A DNA stretch of 64,000 bases from Pseudomonas cavernicola (GTDB lineage Bacteria; Pseudomonadota; Gammaproteobacteria; Pseudomonadales; Pseudomonadaceae), in the NCBI RefSeq assembly GCF_003596405.1, contig NZ_QYUR01000002.1, positions 1,070,501 through 1,134,500 of the forward strand. Direction: 5' to 3'. Position numbers and translations under genes: made by a program. This document shows, piece after piece, positions 9,617-21,972 of this stretch (position 1 is the first letter of the stretch; every line of letters starts with the position of its first letter). The notes under the pieces are model-generated. The model searched no databases, had not been told where the DNA came from, and saw nothing but the letters and a program-made list of their open reading frames with translations.

Positions 9617-11026
9617 TCACCATTGACCGTTGCGGCGCAGCTCCTCGGCCGTCTCCAGGATGCACTCGCGCAAGATCTCGACGATCTCATCCACCTGCGC
9701 GTGGGTGATGATCAGCGGCGGCGACATCACGTTGAGGTGCACGATCGGCCGCACCAGTAAACCTTTCTGCTGAGCGCGCAAGTGAATCTTCTCGCCGATG
9801 TTCAGCGCCTCCGGAAACAGCGTCTTGCTCTGCTTATCGGCGACGAATTCGACACAGGCCATCAAGCGCTTGCAGCGCACATTACCCACCAGCGGCAGGT
9901 CGCTGAGGGTGGCCAGACGCTGCTCCATATAACGGCCGACGTCTTCGACGTGCGCCAACAGGTTTTCCTGCTCGATGATCTCGATGTTTTTCAGCGCGGT
10001 GGCACAACACACCGGGTGCCCGCTGTAGGTGAAACCGTGGGTGAAGCAGCGGCCCTTGCCCGGCTCGCTGATCACCGCCCAAATGCGCTCCGAGAAGATG
10101 CAGGCGCCCAGCGGCAGATAACCGGAGGTCAGGCCCTTGGCCGTGGTGATTATGTCCGGCTGCACGCCAAACACCTCTTCAGTGGCGAAGAATTTCCCCA
10201 ACCGACCGAAGGAGGTCACCACCTCGTCCGAGACATACAGCAGGTCATAGCGTTTGCATACTTCCCACATCCGCCGGTGGTAACCCTCGGGCGGAATGAT
10301 CACCCCGCCCGACCCCATGATCGGCTCGGCGAAGAACGCCGCGACATTATCGGCACCGATGGTGAGGATCTTGTCCTCGAACTCGTTGACCAGGAAGTCG
10401 AGGAATTCGGCCTCGCTCATGCCCGCCGGCGCGCGGTAGTAGTTGGGGCAGGAGATGTGATGGATCTTGTCGCTGAGAAAATCGAACTCCGGCGCCCGGT
10501 CGGCCGCCTTGTTGCCGATCGACATGGTCAGGTAGGTGGAGCCGTGATAGGCGCTGAAGCGCGAGATCACATGCTTCTTCGCAGGCTTGCCGCGGCTGTT
10601 CTGGTAGAACTGCACCAGCCGGTAGGCGGTATCCACTGCGGTCGAGCCGCCGGTGGTGAGGAACACATGATTCAGATCGCCTGGGGCCAGGCTCGCGAGC
10701 TTCTCGCAGAGTTCGATGGCGACCACATTGGCCATGTCCGAGAAGGGATTGGAGTAGGCCAGCCTGCGCACCTGATCGGCGATCACCTCGGCCATTTCCG
10801 TCCGCCCCAGGCCGACGTTGGTGCACCACATGCCGCCCACCGCATCGAGGTAGCGCTTGCCCTCGGTGTCGTAGATGTAGGCACCGTCGCCGGCGCTGAT
10901 GTTCAACGAGCCCTGTTCGCGATGCTCATCGAACACGTGATAACCGTGCATATAGTGCGCCTTGTCGGCGGCGACCAGTTTTTCCTGGTCGAACTGTTTG
11001 AAGAACTCTGGGGCTGGAATGGCCAT
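9617..11026 (-). CDS. Class III PLP-dependent aminotransferase (omega/polyamine-pyruvate type)
   Basis: The 469-residue cytosolic fold-type I aminotransferase belongs to class III. The PLP lysine lies in TTAKGLTSGYLP, preceded by the SDEVVTSFGRLGK cofactor loop. Members of this family use pyruvate as acceptor and diamines, beta-alanine or other omega-amines as donors; the exact donor cannot be read here. The next gene upstream encodes a putrescine/spermidine-type binding protein on the same strand, 108 bp away, which supports a polyamine or related amine. The ATG at 11026 has AAGAGG 8 nt upstream. The block resembles spu/pot catabolic modules but lacks the ABC permease and ATPase. Confidence 0.87.
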   Translation of the reverse strand: MAIPAPEFFKQFDQEKLVAADKAHYMHGYHVFDEHREQGSLNISAGDGAYIYDTEGKRYLDAVGGMWCTNVGLGRTEMAEVIADQVRRLAYSNPFSDMANVVAIELCEKLASLAPGDLNHVFLTTGGSTAVDTAYRLVQFYQNSRGKPAKKHVISRFSAYHGSTYLTMSIGNKAADRAPEFDFLSDKIHHISCPNYYRAPAGMSEAEFLDFLVNEFEDKILTIGADNVAAFFAEPIMGSGGVIIPPEGYHRRMWEVCKRYDLLYVSDEVVTSFGRLGKFFATEEVFGVQPDIITTAKGLTSGYLPLGACIFSERIWAVISEPGKGRCFTHGFTYSGHPVCCATALKNIEIIEQENLLAHVEDVGRYMEQRLATLSDLPLVGNVRCKRLMACVEFVADKQSKTLFPEALNIGEKIHLRAQQKGLLVRPIVHLNVMSPPLIITHAQVDEIVEILRECILETAEELRRNGQW

Positions 11027-11134
11027 GACTTTTGCCTCTTACCGATAAACCTTTGCCGGTTCATCCAGGCAAAGGGGTAACCATGGCGGTGCCTGGGCAC
11101 CACCTTCAACTGGAAAATTCGGAGTGTTGCTAGC

Positions 11135-12238
11135 CTATTTGCCGGTCTTCACCGTGTTCCACGTTCGGGTGACCAGACGCATGCTTTTCGCCGACGGGGT
11201 CTGCTGCGCGAACAACCGTTCACGCGTCTGCGCGTCGGGATAAATCGCCAGGTTTTGCCTGATCTCGGGATCGATCAACGGCGTTGCCGCCTGGTTGCTG
11301 TTGGCGTAGCGGATGTAGTTGGTCACGTCCGCCATGACCTGCGGCTGCAGCAGGTATTCGATGAACTTGTGAGCGTTCTCGGGGTGCGGTGCATCGCTGG
11401 GGATGTAGAAGTCGTCGAACCAGATCAGCGAGCCTTCCTTGGGAATGAAGTAGTCCAGGTTGACCTTGATCCCAGCCTCCTCGGCGCGCGCCATGGCCGT
11501 GGCGTAGTCGCCCGACCAGGTCATGGCCATGCACATATCGCCATTCGGCAGGCCGCTGAGGTAGCTCACCGAGTCGAACTTCTTGATGTAAGGGCGCACC
11601 GACAGCAGCAACGCTTCGGCGGCCTTCAGGTCCTCCGGCTTCACGCTGTTCGGGTCGCGGCCCAGATAGGTCAGCGCCAGCGGAATCACCTCGGTCGGCG
11701 CGTCGAGCAAGCTCACCCCACAGTCGGCAAAGCGTGACACCACTTTCGGATCGAAGATCATCGCCAGCGAGCCAATCGGCGCGTCCGGCATGCGCGCTTT
11801 GATCTTGTCGACGTTGTAGGTGATGCCGTTACTGCCCCAGGTATAAGGCGCCGAATACTTGACCCCGGGATCGTAGGTCTCGAGGCGCTGCAACACGTTT
11901 GGATCGAGGTTGTGCCAACTAGGCAGTTTGTCCTTGTCCAGCGGCTGAAAGACCTTGGCCTGAATCAAAGGCGGCACCAGGGAGGCATTCAGCACCACCA
12001 AGTCATAACCCGAGCGGCCCGGCAACAACTTGCCCTGCACGGTTTCATAGGAATCGAAGGTGTCATAAACGACCTTGATTCCGGTGGCCTTCTCGAAATT
12101 AGCCAGGGTGTCTTCGCCGATGTAATCCGACCAGTTATACAGCCGGAGCGTATTACCGGTCGCCGACTCTGCGCTGTGGCTCAATTTCGGCAAAGTCGCG
12201 AGTGATGCGCTGAGTACTGCCGCGAGGATTTTCTGCAT
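11135..12238 (-). CDS. Periplasmic polyamine-binding protein (PotF/SpuD family)
   Basis: The product is 367 residues with an N-terminal signal peptide (hydrophobic core LAAVLSASLATL, cleavage likely near SHSAES). The mature domain shows the RLYNWSDYIGEDTL start of PotD/PotF-type binding proteins, with the Trp and Asp that line the polyamine pocket. No genes for the rest of an ABC transporter lie nearby, so it either serves permease components encoded elsewhere or acts as a sensor partner. It is the promoter-proximal gene of the minus-strand block with the aminotransferase and LuxR regulator. AGGTGGGA precedes its ATG. Confidence 0.88.
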   Translation of the reverse strand: MQKILAAVLSASLATLPKLSHSAESATGNTLRLYNWSDYIGEDTLANFEKATGIKVVYDTFDSYETVQGKLLPGRSGYDLVVLNASLVPPLIQAKVFQPLDKDKLPSWHNLDPNVLQRLETYDPGVKYSAPYTWGSNGITYNVDKIKARMPDAPIGSLAMIFDPKVVSRFADCGVSLLDAPTEVIPLALTYLGRDPNSVKPEDLKAAEALLLSVRPYIKKFDSVSYLSGLPNGDMCMAMTWSGDYATAMARAEEAGIKVNLDYFIPKEGSLIWFDDFYIPSDAPHPENAHKFIEYLLQPQVMADVTNYIRYANSNQAATPLIDPEIRQNLAIYPDAQTRERLFAQQTPSAKSMRLVTRTWNTVKTGK

Positions 12239-12593
12239 GTCAGTCCCACCTTCTTATCGTTCTCACCTCGAATAGCGCTTTGCCCGCCCAGGTGCAGCGA
12301 GTGTGAGCGGCCACCTGCACTATCCGGCAGCCTCGCCACTCCCGCCATAACCCTATTGGGTAGGTGGCTGGAACCTGTGAGTCGGTCACTCTATTGCGAC
12401 ACCGGCAGGCCACGTCCATCCAGCAGTGCGCCAGCGGACAGCGGGCTCTGCGCTGTCTAAGCGCTACAACAAGACCAGCAGGGCTGGGTAAGCATGACTC
12501 TGTGGGTACGGAGCGAGGCTGGTGTTGTGCCTACGAGTAGCGGTGCTCTCGTCCCTCCTAAAACCCATAAAGTTCAGAGAAATAACTGATGTA
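12239..12593. other. Intergenic region with palindromes upstream of the binding-protein block
   Basis: This 355-bp stretch has no supported ORF. It must hold the promoter of the minus-strand binding-protein/aminotransferase/regulator block. A perfect palindrome ACCC-TATT-GGGT lies near 12350-12361, and a CAGGTG/CACCTG inverted pair near 12289-12328. Either could be an operator for the LuxR-type regulator, but that is inference. No clear -10/-35 pair was recognised. Confidence 0.4.
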
Positions 12594-12634
12594 GAAATAA
12601 AAAAGCCCCGGCTGTACCGAGGCTTTTTTATTTC
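12594..12634 (-). terminator. Rho-independent terminator after gyrB
   Basis: Perfect 14-bp arms GAAATAAAAAAGCC and GGCTTTTTTATTTC enclose a 13-nt GC-rich centre that can extend the stem (CGG/CCG). On the minus strand it lies 30 bp beyond the gyrB stop and ends in a T-rich run. The symmetry means it could also act on plus-strand transcription. Confidence 0.85.
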
Positions 12635-12664
12635 TGAACACTTAATGTGCCCATCGACAGCCCA

Positions 12665-16190
<3,526 letters not shown>

Positions 16191-16213
16191 CTAGGCTCTT
16201 TTCAATGTCAGCG

Positions 16214-17317
16214 TCAGAGACGCATCGGCATTACGACGTAAGCGGAATCGTCGTTGTCGGATTCCTGTACCAGCGCACTGCTGTTGGAGTCAGACAAAAT
16301 CAGGCGAACTTGCTCCGTCGTCATCACGCCCAGCACGTCTAGCAGGTAGCTGACGTTGAAACCGATTTCTAGATTGCTGCCGTTGTAATCGACTGCCACT
16401 TCTTCTTCGGCTTCTTCTTGCTCAGGGTTGTTCGCCTGAATCTTCAGTTGCCCGGCCGCCAGTTGCAGACGGATACCCCGGTACTTCTCGTTGGAGAGAA
16501 TTGCCGTACGGCTGAAGGCTTCACGCAGTGCCTGACGATCACCCAACACCAACTTGTCGCCACCTTTTGGTAGCACGCGTTCGTAATCCGGGAATTTGCC
16601 GTCGACCAGCTTCGAGGTGAAAGTGAACTCGCCGGTAGTCGCGCGGATATGGTGCTGCCCCAGAACGATGCTGACGGTGCCATCCTGCTCGGTGAGCAGA
16701 CGCGCCAGTTCCAGAATACCTTTACGCGGGACGATGACCTGATGACGATCAGCCTGTTCGATACCGGCTTCCATCGAGCACATAGCCAGACGGTGACCAT
16801 CGGTAGCCACCGCGCGCAAGACTCCGGTCTGCACTTCGAGCAACATGCCGTTCAGGTAATAGCGCACATCCTGCTGCGCCATGGCAAAACTGGTGCGCTC
16901 GATCAGGCGGCGCAACTTGCTTTGCATCAGGTTGAAGGTGAACGAACCAGGACCTTCCTCAACGGTCGGGAAATCATTCGCGGGAAGAGTCGACAAGGTG
17001 AAGCGGCTACGGCCGGCCTTGACCACCAGTTTTTGTTCATCGACACGGATATCGATCAGTGCGTCATTCGGCAAGCTTTTGCAGATATCCATCAGCTTGC
17101 GCGCCGGCACAGTGATCTCACCCGGCTCAGCCGGTTCTTCTAGCGCTACGCGGCCAACCAGTTCGACTTCCAAGTCGGTGCCGGTGAGCGACAGTTGCTG
17201 GCCTTCAACTACCAGCAACACATTGGACAGCACCGGCAAAGTCTGACGGCGTTCAACCACGCCGGCGACCAGTTGCAGCGGTTTCAACAGGGCTTCGCGT
17301 TGAATAGTGAAATGCAT
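16214..17317 (-). CDS. dnaN: DNA polymerase III beta subunit (sliding clamp)
   Basis: The beta clamp encircles DNA and tethers Pol III and other clamp-binding proteins. The 367 residues match the family length and three clamp folds. The start MHFTIQREALLKPLQLVAGV and the C-terminal SYVVMPMRL-type ending (DDSAYVVMPMRL), with the hydrophobic-pocket MPMRL residues, are diagnostic. It sits 38 bp after dnaA and 23 bp before recF in the usual dnaA-dnaN-recF-gyrB order. Confidence 0.98.
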   Translation of the reverse strand: MHFTIQREALLKPLQLVAGVVERRQTLPVLSNVLLVVEGQQLSLTGTDLEVELVGRVALEEPAEPGEITVPARKLMDICKSLPNDALIDIRVDEQKLVVKAGRSRFTLSTLPANDFPTVEEGPGSFTFNLMQSKLRRLIERTSFAMAQQDVRYYLNGMLLEVQTGVLRAVATDGHRLAMCSMEAGIEQADRHQVIVPRKGILELARLLTEQDGTVSIVLGQHHIRATTGEFTFTSKLVDGKFPDYERVLPKGGDKLVLGDRQALREAFSRTAILSNEKYRGIRLQLAAGQLKIQANNPEQEEAEEEVAVDYNGSNLEIGFNVSYLLDVLGVMTTEQVRLILSDSNSSALVQESDNDDSAYVVMPMRL

Positions 17318-17355
17318 GGTCTCGTCCCTTGCCTCGTGGGCTGCGTTGTTTGGTA

Positions 17356-18825
17356 TCAGGTGGTCAGCGTGCGCAGCAGGTTCTTGTAGTCCTCGCGGAT
17401 GTCCGCGTCGGATTCCCTAAGTTCAGCAATCTTACGGCAAGCGTGCAATACCGTGGTGTGATCACGACCGCCGAAGGCGTCACCAATTTCCGGCAAGCTA
17501 TGGTTGGTCAACTCTTTCGATAACGCCATAGCAACCTGACGCGGACGCGCGACAGAGCGCGAACGGCGCTTGGAAAGCAGATCGGAAATTTTGATCTTGT
17601 AGTACTCGGCGACCGTGCGCTGAATATTGTCGACGCTGACCAACTTGTCTTGCAGCGCCAACAGATCCTTCAACGACTCACGGATCAGCTCGATGGTGAT
17701 ATCACGCCCCATAAAATGCGAGTGGGCAATCACCCGTTTCAGCGCGCCTTCCAGTTCACGCACGTTGGAGCGAATGCGCTGAGCAATAAAGAAGGCCGCA
17801 TCATGCGGTAGATCGACCTTCGCCTGGTCGGCCTTCTTCATCAAGATGGCCACCCGCGTTTCCAGCTCCGGTGGCTCCACAGCCACTGTCAGACCCCAGC
17901 CGAAACGCGACTTGAGGCGCTCTTCCAGACCTTCGATTTCCTTCGGGTAGCGGTCGCTGGTGAGGATCACCTGCTGGCCGCCTTCGAGAAGCGCGTTAAA
18001 GGTATGAAAAAACTCTTCCTGGGAACGCTCTTTCTTGGCGAAGAATTGAATATCGTCGATTAGCAGGGCATCCACCGAGCGGTAGAAACGCTTGAACTCG
18101 TTGATCGCGTTAAGCTGCAGCGCCTTGACCATGTCCGCAACGAAGCGCTCCGAATGCAGGTAAACCACCTTGGCATTCGGGTTCTTCTTTAATAGGTGAT
18201 TACCCACGGCATGCATCAAGTGGGTTTTACCCAGACCAACACCGCCATACAGGAACAGCGGGTTATAGCCGTGCTTTGGGTTGTCTGCCACCTGCCAGGC
18301 CGCAGCGCGGGCCAGTTGGTTGGATTTACCCTCAACGAAGTTTTCGAAGGTAAAGGTACGATTCAGATAGCTGGTGTGCTTCAGCGCACCCTCCACTTGA
18401 ACCGAACGCTCAGTGCGTACCGGCGCAGTCTGAGTGCTGGCTCCGGCCATCGGATCGAAGCTAGAGCGCGAAGGCTCATTCGCAGCAGCAGTAGTCGGCT
18501 CATCGCTACGGGCAACGCTACTTGCCGGCGCAGCAGCAGTAGTTACCGGCGCAGCAGGAGCAACGCGAGCAGCGGTACTGCGTTTACTCCCTATTAATAA
18601 GGAAAGCGCCGGCGCCATGCCCTCGCTGCGCTCCCCCAGCAACTCCAACAAACGGCCGAGGTATTTTTCGTTGACCCAGTCGAGGACGAAACGATTCGGC
18701 GCATAAATGCGCAACTCGTCGCTATCCGCTTCGACCTGCAACGGACGGATCCAGGTGTTGAATTGCTGGGCAGGCAGCTCGTCGCGTAGAAGCTCTACAC
18801 ACTGCTGCCAAAGTTCCACGGACAC
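17356..18825 (-). CDS. dnaA: Chromosomal replication initiator protein DnaA
   Basis: DnaA is the AAA+ initiator that binds DnaA boxes and melts oriC. The product is 489 residues. Domain I begins [17 protein letters not shown], followed by an Ala/Pro/Thr-rich linker around residues 85-150. The AAA+ domain has Walker [11 protein letters not shown] and Walker [10 protein letters not shown], and the C-terminal HTH carries the DnaA signature [15 protein letters not shown]. The start is GTG, with TTAGGGG 7 nt upstream. oriC lies directly upstream, and the gene is probably autoregulated through DnaA boxes there. Confidence 0.98.
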   Translation of the reverse strand: MSVELWQQCVELLRDELPAQQFNTWIRPLQVEADSDELRIYAPNRFVLDWVNEKYLGRLLELLGERSEGMAPALSLLIGSKRSTAARVAPAAPVTTAAAPASSVARSDEPTTAAANEPSRSSFDPMAGASTQTAPVRTERSVQVEGALKHTSYLNRTFTFENFVEGKSNQLARAAAWQVADNPKHGYNPLFLYGGVGLGKTHLMHAVGNHLLKKNPNAKVVYLHSERFVADMVKALQLNAINEFKRFYRSVDALLIDDIQFFAKKERSQEEFFHTFNALLEGGQQVILTSDRYPKEIEGLEERLKSRFGWGLTVAVEPPELETRVAILMKKADQAKVDLPHDAAFFIAQRIRSNVRELEGALKRVIAHSHFMGRDITIELIRESLKDLLALQDKLVSVDNIQRTVAEYYKIKISDLLSKRRSRSVARPRQVAMALSKELTNHSLPEIGDAFGGRDHTTVLHACRKIAELRESDADIREDYKNLLRTLTT

Positions 18826-19260
18826 GGATATCCCCTAAGGTCGGAAAGGCCGCGAGGCCAAAAACAGCCGCCATTGTAGCGGCCAGAGAGAGAGTTATCC
18901 ACATGAAGCGTGCGTTTTCAGCAAGTAAAATCAAAGCTTTACTCAACTTTTATGGGTTATGGACGGCACACACGAATCTCTGTGGATAACCTTTCGTAAG
19001 CTGCCTGGATAACCACTAGCGAAAGCGGGTGGATAACCGCTCTGTGCATAACTGGCCACTCTATCCCCAGCTTATCCGCTGGCACCGCACATGCAGAACA
19101 CGGCTTCTCGACAACCTTTCGAAACGCTGAAAACCCTGCAGCGTATGGCCTGCGCAAGGTTATCCACAGAAAAATTCTCGCCTAAGAGTTATTAACATCA
19201 CTAAAAAGATTTAAATATCTTCTTTCTTATTATTCTTTATCTGCACAGGAAAGGTTGGTT
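18826..19260. other. oriC: Chromosomal origin of replication oriC (dnaA-rpmH intergenic)
   Basis: The dnaA-rpmH gap contains three perfect DnaA boxes: TTATCCACA at 18895-18903, TGTGGATAA at 18981-18989 and TTATCCACA at 19160-19168. It also has near-matches at 19028-19036 (GGTGGATAA), 19043-19051 (TGTGCATAA) and 19072-19080 (TTATCCGCT). Next to the last box is a strongly AT-rich tract, 19187-19250, suitable as the duplex-unwinding element. Position, box cluster and AT-rich side match known Pseudomonas origins. The two parS sites about 3 kb away support the assignment. Confidence 0.93.
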
Positions 19261-19265
19261 GGAAA

Positions 19266-19294
19266 TTGACCTGACCGTCTGCTTTCTCTAGAAT
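19266..19294 (+). promoter_or_regulatory. Sigma70 promoter of rpmH-rnpA-yidD-yidC
   Basis: TTGACC (19266-19271), a 17-bp spacer and TAGAAT (19289-19294) form a near-consensus sigma70 promoter about 60 bp upstream of rpmH. It directly borders the AT-rich part of oriC, so transcription leaves the origin. Confidence 0.78.
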
Positions 19295-19354
19295 TGCCGG
19301 TCTCTTAAAACGGGGGCCATTCCGGCCCGTAGTCGACCACCCAGGTAACGCACC

Positions 19355-19489
19355 ATGAAACGCACTTTCCAACCCAGCACTATCAAGCGCGCTCGCACCC
19401 ACGGCTTCCGTGCCCGCATGGCCACCAAGAACGGTCGTGCAGTTCTGTCGCGTCGTCGCGCCAAAGGCCGTAAGCGTCTGGCAGTCTGA
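19355..19489 (+). CDS. rpmH: 50S ribosomal protein L34
   Basis: The 44-residue, strongly basic protein [18 protein letters not shown]... is L34, a component of the large ribosomal subunit. Length and sequence are canonical. It is too short to appear among long ORFs but is unambiguous. The gene follows a strong sigma70 promoter and precedes rnpA by 16 bp, the universal rpmH-rnpA pairing beside oriC. Confidence 0.98.
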
Positions 19490-19505
19490 TAATTCGGCAC
19501 CGGTG

Positions 19506-19907
19506 GTGAGTCAAGACTTCAGTCGGGAAAAGCGCCTGCTGACCCCTCGACAATTCAAGGCCGTCTTTGACTCCCCCAGCGGTAAGGTTCCGGGTAAAAA
19601 CGTCCTGCTCCTCGCGCGCAACAACGATCTTGATCATCCCCGCCTGGGTTTGGTCATCGGCAAGAAGAGCGTCAAGCTCTCGGTTGAGCGCAATCGCCTG
19701 AAGCGTGTGATTCGCGATTCATTCCGTCTGAACCAAGAGTCCTTGGCAGGATGGGATATCGTAATCGTCGCGCGTAAAGGCCTAGGTGATCTAGAAAACC
19801 CCGAACTCGCTCAACAGTTCGGCAAGCTCTGGAAACGCTTGGCACGCAGTCGGCCACGCCCGGAAGTCCTCACCGAAACGGGGGTAACCGACAGTCCCCA
19901 TGCGTAA
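19506..19907 (+). CDS. rnpA: Ribonuclease P protein component
   Basis: RnpA is the protein subunit of RNase P, which matures tRNA 5' ends with the rnpB RNA. The product is 133 residues from GTG 19506 ([21 protein letters not shown]). The family signature is [15 protein letters not shown]. The ORF is open upstream through rpmH, but those codons are read in a different frame from L34 and are not RnpA-like. It overlaps yidD by 8 bp. Confidence 0.95.
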   Translation: MSQDFSREKRLLTPRQFKAVFDSPSGKVPGKNVLLLARNNDLDHPRLGLVIGKKSVKLSVERNRLKRVIRDSFRLNQESLAGWDIVIVARKGLGDLENPELAQQFGKLWKRLARSRPRPEVLTETGVTDSPHA

Positions 19908-20145
19908 ACTGGCACTCGCCTCGATCCAGGTTTACCGCTATGCCATCAGTCCGCTGATGGCCAGTCACTGTCGTTTTTACCCCAGCTGTTCCTGCTACGC
20001 GTATGAAGCCATCGAACATCATGGCCTCATGCGTGGTGGCTGGCTGACCTTGCGTCGGCTTGGTCGCTGTCACCCGTGGAATCCCGGTGGTTACGATCCG
20101 GTTCCAGTCGCCCCAACTTCCCGACCCCCTTCGATGGCCGAGTAA
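19900..20145 (+). CDS. yidD: Membrane protein insertion efficiency factor YidD
   Basis: The 81-residue protein has the YidD motifs [13 protein letters not shown] ([13 protein letters not shown]) and [17 protein letters not shown]. YidD is a small membrane-associated protein that assists YidC-dependent insertion. Conserved Cys residues are present in both motifs. The start overlaps the rnpA 3' end and the stop is 2 bp before yidC, giving the tight rnpA-yidD-yidC arrangement. Confidence 0.94.
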   Translation: MRKLALASIQVYRYAISPLMASHCRFYPSCSCYAYEAIEHHGLMRGGWLTLRRLGRCHPWNPGGYDPVPVAPTSRPPSMAE

Positions 20146-20147
20146 TC

Positions 20148-21890
20148 ATGGATATTAAACGCTCGATCCTGATCGCCGCCCTGGCAATCGTGTCCTATGT
20201 CATGGTTCTCAAGTGGAACGAGGACTACGGTCAAGCCGCGCTGCCAACTCCGAGTGCAGCCACCAACGGCGCTGCTTCCTCGTTGCAGGATACCCCTGTT
20301 GCGAATACCGCCAGTGACGATGTGCCGACGGCGAATGCTGCGCACAGCGAACCGAGCGCACCTGCGACTGCCGCGGCAAGCGACAAGCTGATTCGTGTCA
20401 AGACCGATGTTCTTGAACTGGCCATCGACCCTCGTGGCGGCGATATTGTGCAGTTGACTCTGCCGCAGTACCCGCGCCGGCAGGATCGCCCCGATGTACC
20501 TTTCCAGCTGTTCGATAACGGTGGCGAACGTCTGTATCAGGCGCAAAGTGGCCTGACCGGTGCCAACGGTCCGGATGCCAACAGCAACGGTCGGCCGCTT
20601 TACAACAGCGCGAAAAACTCTTACGCGCTGGAAGAAGGGAAAAACCAGCTGACGGTCGACCTGAATTACAGTGCCGACGGCGTTAACTACATCAAACGCT
20701 TTAGCTTCAAACGCGGCTTGAATCCGCAGTGTTCCGCCAAGGAACAGCAACAGAAAAAAACCGGCTGTGTCGATCCTTCGTCTTACCAGGTAGATGTCCG
20801 TTATCTGATCGATAACCAAAGCGCTCAGGCCTGGACGGGTAACCTGTTCGCTCAGCTCAAGCGTGACGCCAGCGACGATCCGTCCTCTACGACCGCCACC
20901 GGCACCGCCACCTACCTCGGTGCGGCACTCTGGACCAAGGAAGAGCCGTACAAAAAGGTGTCGATGAAAGACATCGATAAACAGCCGCTGAAAGAGACGG
21001 TCGACGGTGGTTGGGTAGCCTGGCTGCAGCATTACTTCGTGACGGCCTGGGTTCCTACTAAAGACACCAGCAACGTGGTGCAGACTCGTAAAGACAGCCA
21101 GGGCAACTACATCATCGGTTTCACTGGCCCAAGCTTGACTGTCGCGGCGGGCGCCAAGGCGGAAACTGCAGCGACCCTCTACGCCGGTCCGAAAAGCCAG
21201 GAATACCTCAAGCAGTTGTCCCCAGGTCTTGAGCTGACCGTCGACTACGGCATTCTCTGGTTTATCGCCCAACCCATCTTCTGGCTGCTGCAACATATCC
21301 ACAGCCTGCTGGGTAACTGGGGTTGGTCGATCATCGCGCTGACCATCGTGATCAAACTGGCCTTCTTCCCGCTGTCGGCGGCCAGCTACAAATCCATGGC
21401 CCGCATGCGTGCCGTCGCGCCAAAACTGGCCGCTCTGAAAGAGCAGCATGGCGATGATCGGCAGAAGATGTCGCAAGCGATGATGGAGCTGTACAAGAAA
21501 GAGAAGATCAATCCGCTCGGTGGCTGTCTGCCGATCCTGGTGCAGATGCCGGTGTTCCTGGCCCTCTACTGGGTGTTGCTGGAAAGCGTGGAAATGCGCC
21601 AGGCACCCTGGCTACTGTGGATCACCGACCTGGCGATCAAGGATCCGTTCTTTATCCTGCCGATCATCATGGGCGCCACCATGTTCATCCAGCAGCAGCT
21701 GAACCCGACTCCGCCGGATCCGATGCAGGCCAGGGTGATGAAGTTGATGCCGATAATCTTCACCTTCTTCTTCCTCTGGTTCCCCGCCGGTCTGGTGCTG
21801 TACTGGGTGGTCAACAACTGCTTGTCGATCGCCCAGCAGTGGTACATTACCCGCAAGATCGAAGCAGCCACGAAGAAGGCCGCCGCCTGA
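20148..21890 (+). CDS. yidC: Membrane protein insertase YidC
   Basis: YidC inserts inner-membrane proteins, alone or with SecYEG; ATP synthase subunit c is a classic substrate. The product is 580 residues from MDIKRSILIAALAIVSYVMVL, an N-terminal membrane anchor. A large periplasmic P1 domain covers about residues 60-370, followed by the conserved C-terminal five-helix core (GWSIIALTIVIKLAFFPL, LPILVQMPVFLALYWVL). At the position of the hydrophilic-groove Arg of E. coli YidC there is a Lys (TIVIKL). A terminator follows before mnmE. Confidence 0.97.
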   Translation: MDIKRSILIAALAIVSYVMVLKWNEDYGQAALPTPSAATNGAASSLQDTPVANTASDDVPTANAAHSEPSAPATAAASDKLIRVKTDVLELAIDPRGGDIVQLTLPQYPRRQDRPDVPFQLFDNGGERLYQAQSGLTGANGPDANSNGRPLYNSAKNSYALEEGKNQLTVDLNYSADGVNYIKRFSFKRGLNPQCSAKEQQQKKTGCVDPSSYQVDVRYLIDNQSAQAWTGNLFAQLKRDASDDPSSTTATGTATYLGAALWTKEEPYKKVSMKDIDKQPLKETVDGGWVAWLQHYFVTAWVPTKDTSNVVQTRKDSQGNYIIGFTGPSLTVAAGAKAETAATLYAGPKSQEYLKQLSPGLELTVDYGILWFIAQPIFWLLQHIHSLLGNWGWSIIALTIVIKLAFFPLSAASYKSMARMRAVAPKLAALKEQHGDDRQKMSQAMMELYKKEKINPLGGCLPILVQMPVFLALYWVLLESVEMRQAPWLLWITDLAIKDPFFILPIIMGATMFIQQQLNPTPPDPMQARVMKLMPIIFTFFFLWFPAGLVLYWVVNNCLSIAQQWYITRKIEAATKKAAA

Positions 21891-21913
21891 TTCAGCCCTG
21901 TTGCTGAGATAAC

Positions 21914-21942
21914 GCAAAGCGCCCCCTAGTGGGGCGTTTTGC
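21914..21942 (+). terminator. Rho-independent terminator after yidC
   Basis: GCAAAGCGCCCC and GGGGCGTTTTGC flank a short CTAGT loop, giving a stable stem with A- and T-runs on the flanks. It lies 24 bp after the yidC stop and 31 bp before mnmE, so mnmE may need its own promoter or readthrough. Confidence 0.75.
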
Positions 21943-21972
21943 TATCTGCCCTTTGGCCATGAGAGCACCGCC

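Noticed and set aside
9782-11080. 432-residue open frame antisense to the aminotransferase
   Set aside because: The minus strand has full class III aminotransferase motifs; the plus frame has none.
11154-11169. parS-like TGTTCCACGTTCGGGT
   Set aside because: Only the left half matches; the palindrome is lost, so ParB binding is not supported.
20091-21476. 461-residue open frame antisense to yidC
   Set aside because: It is a shadow of yidC; there is no start signal, no domain, and the real gene has family motifs throughout.
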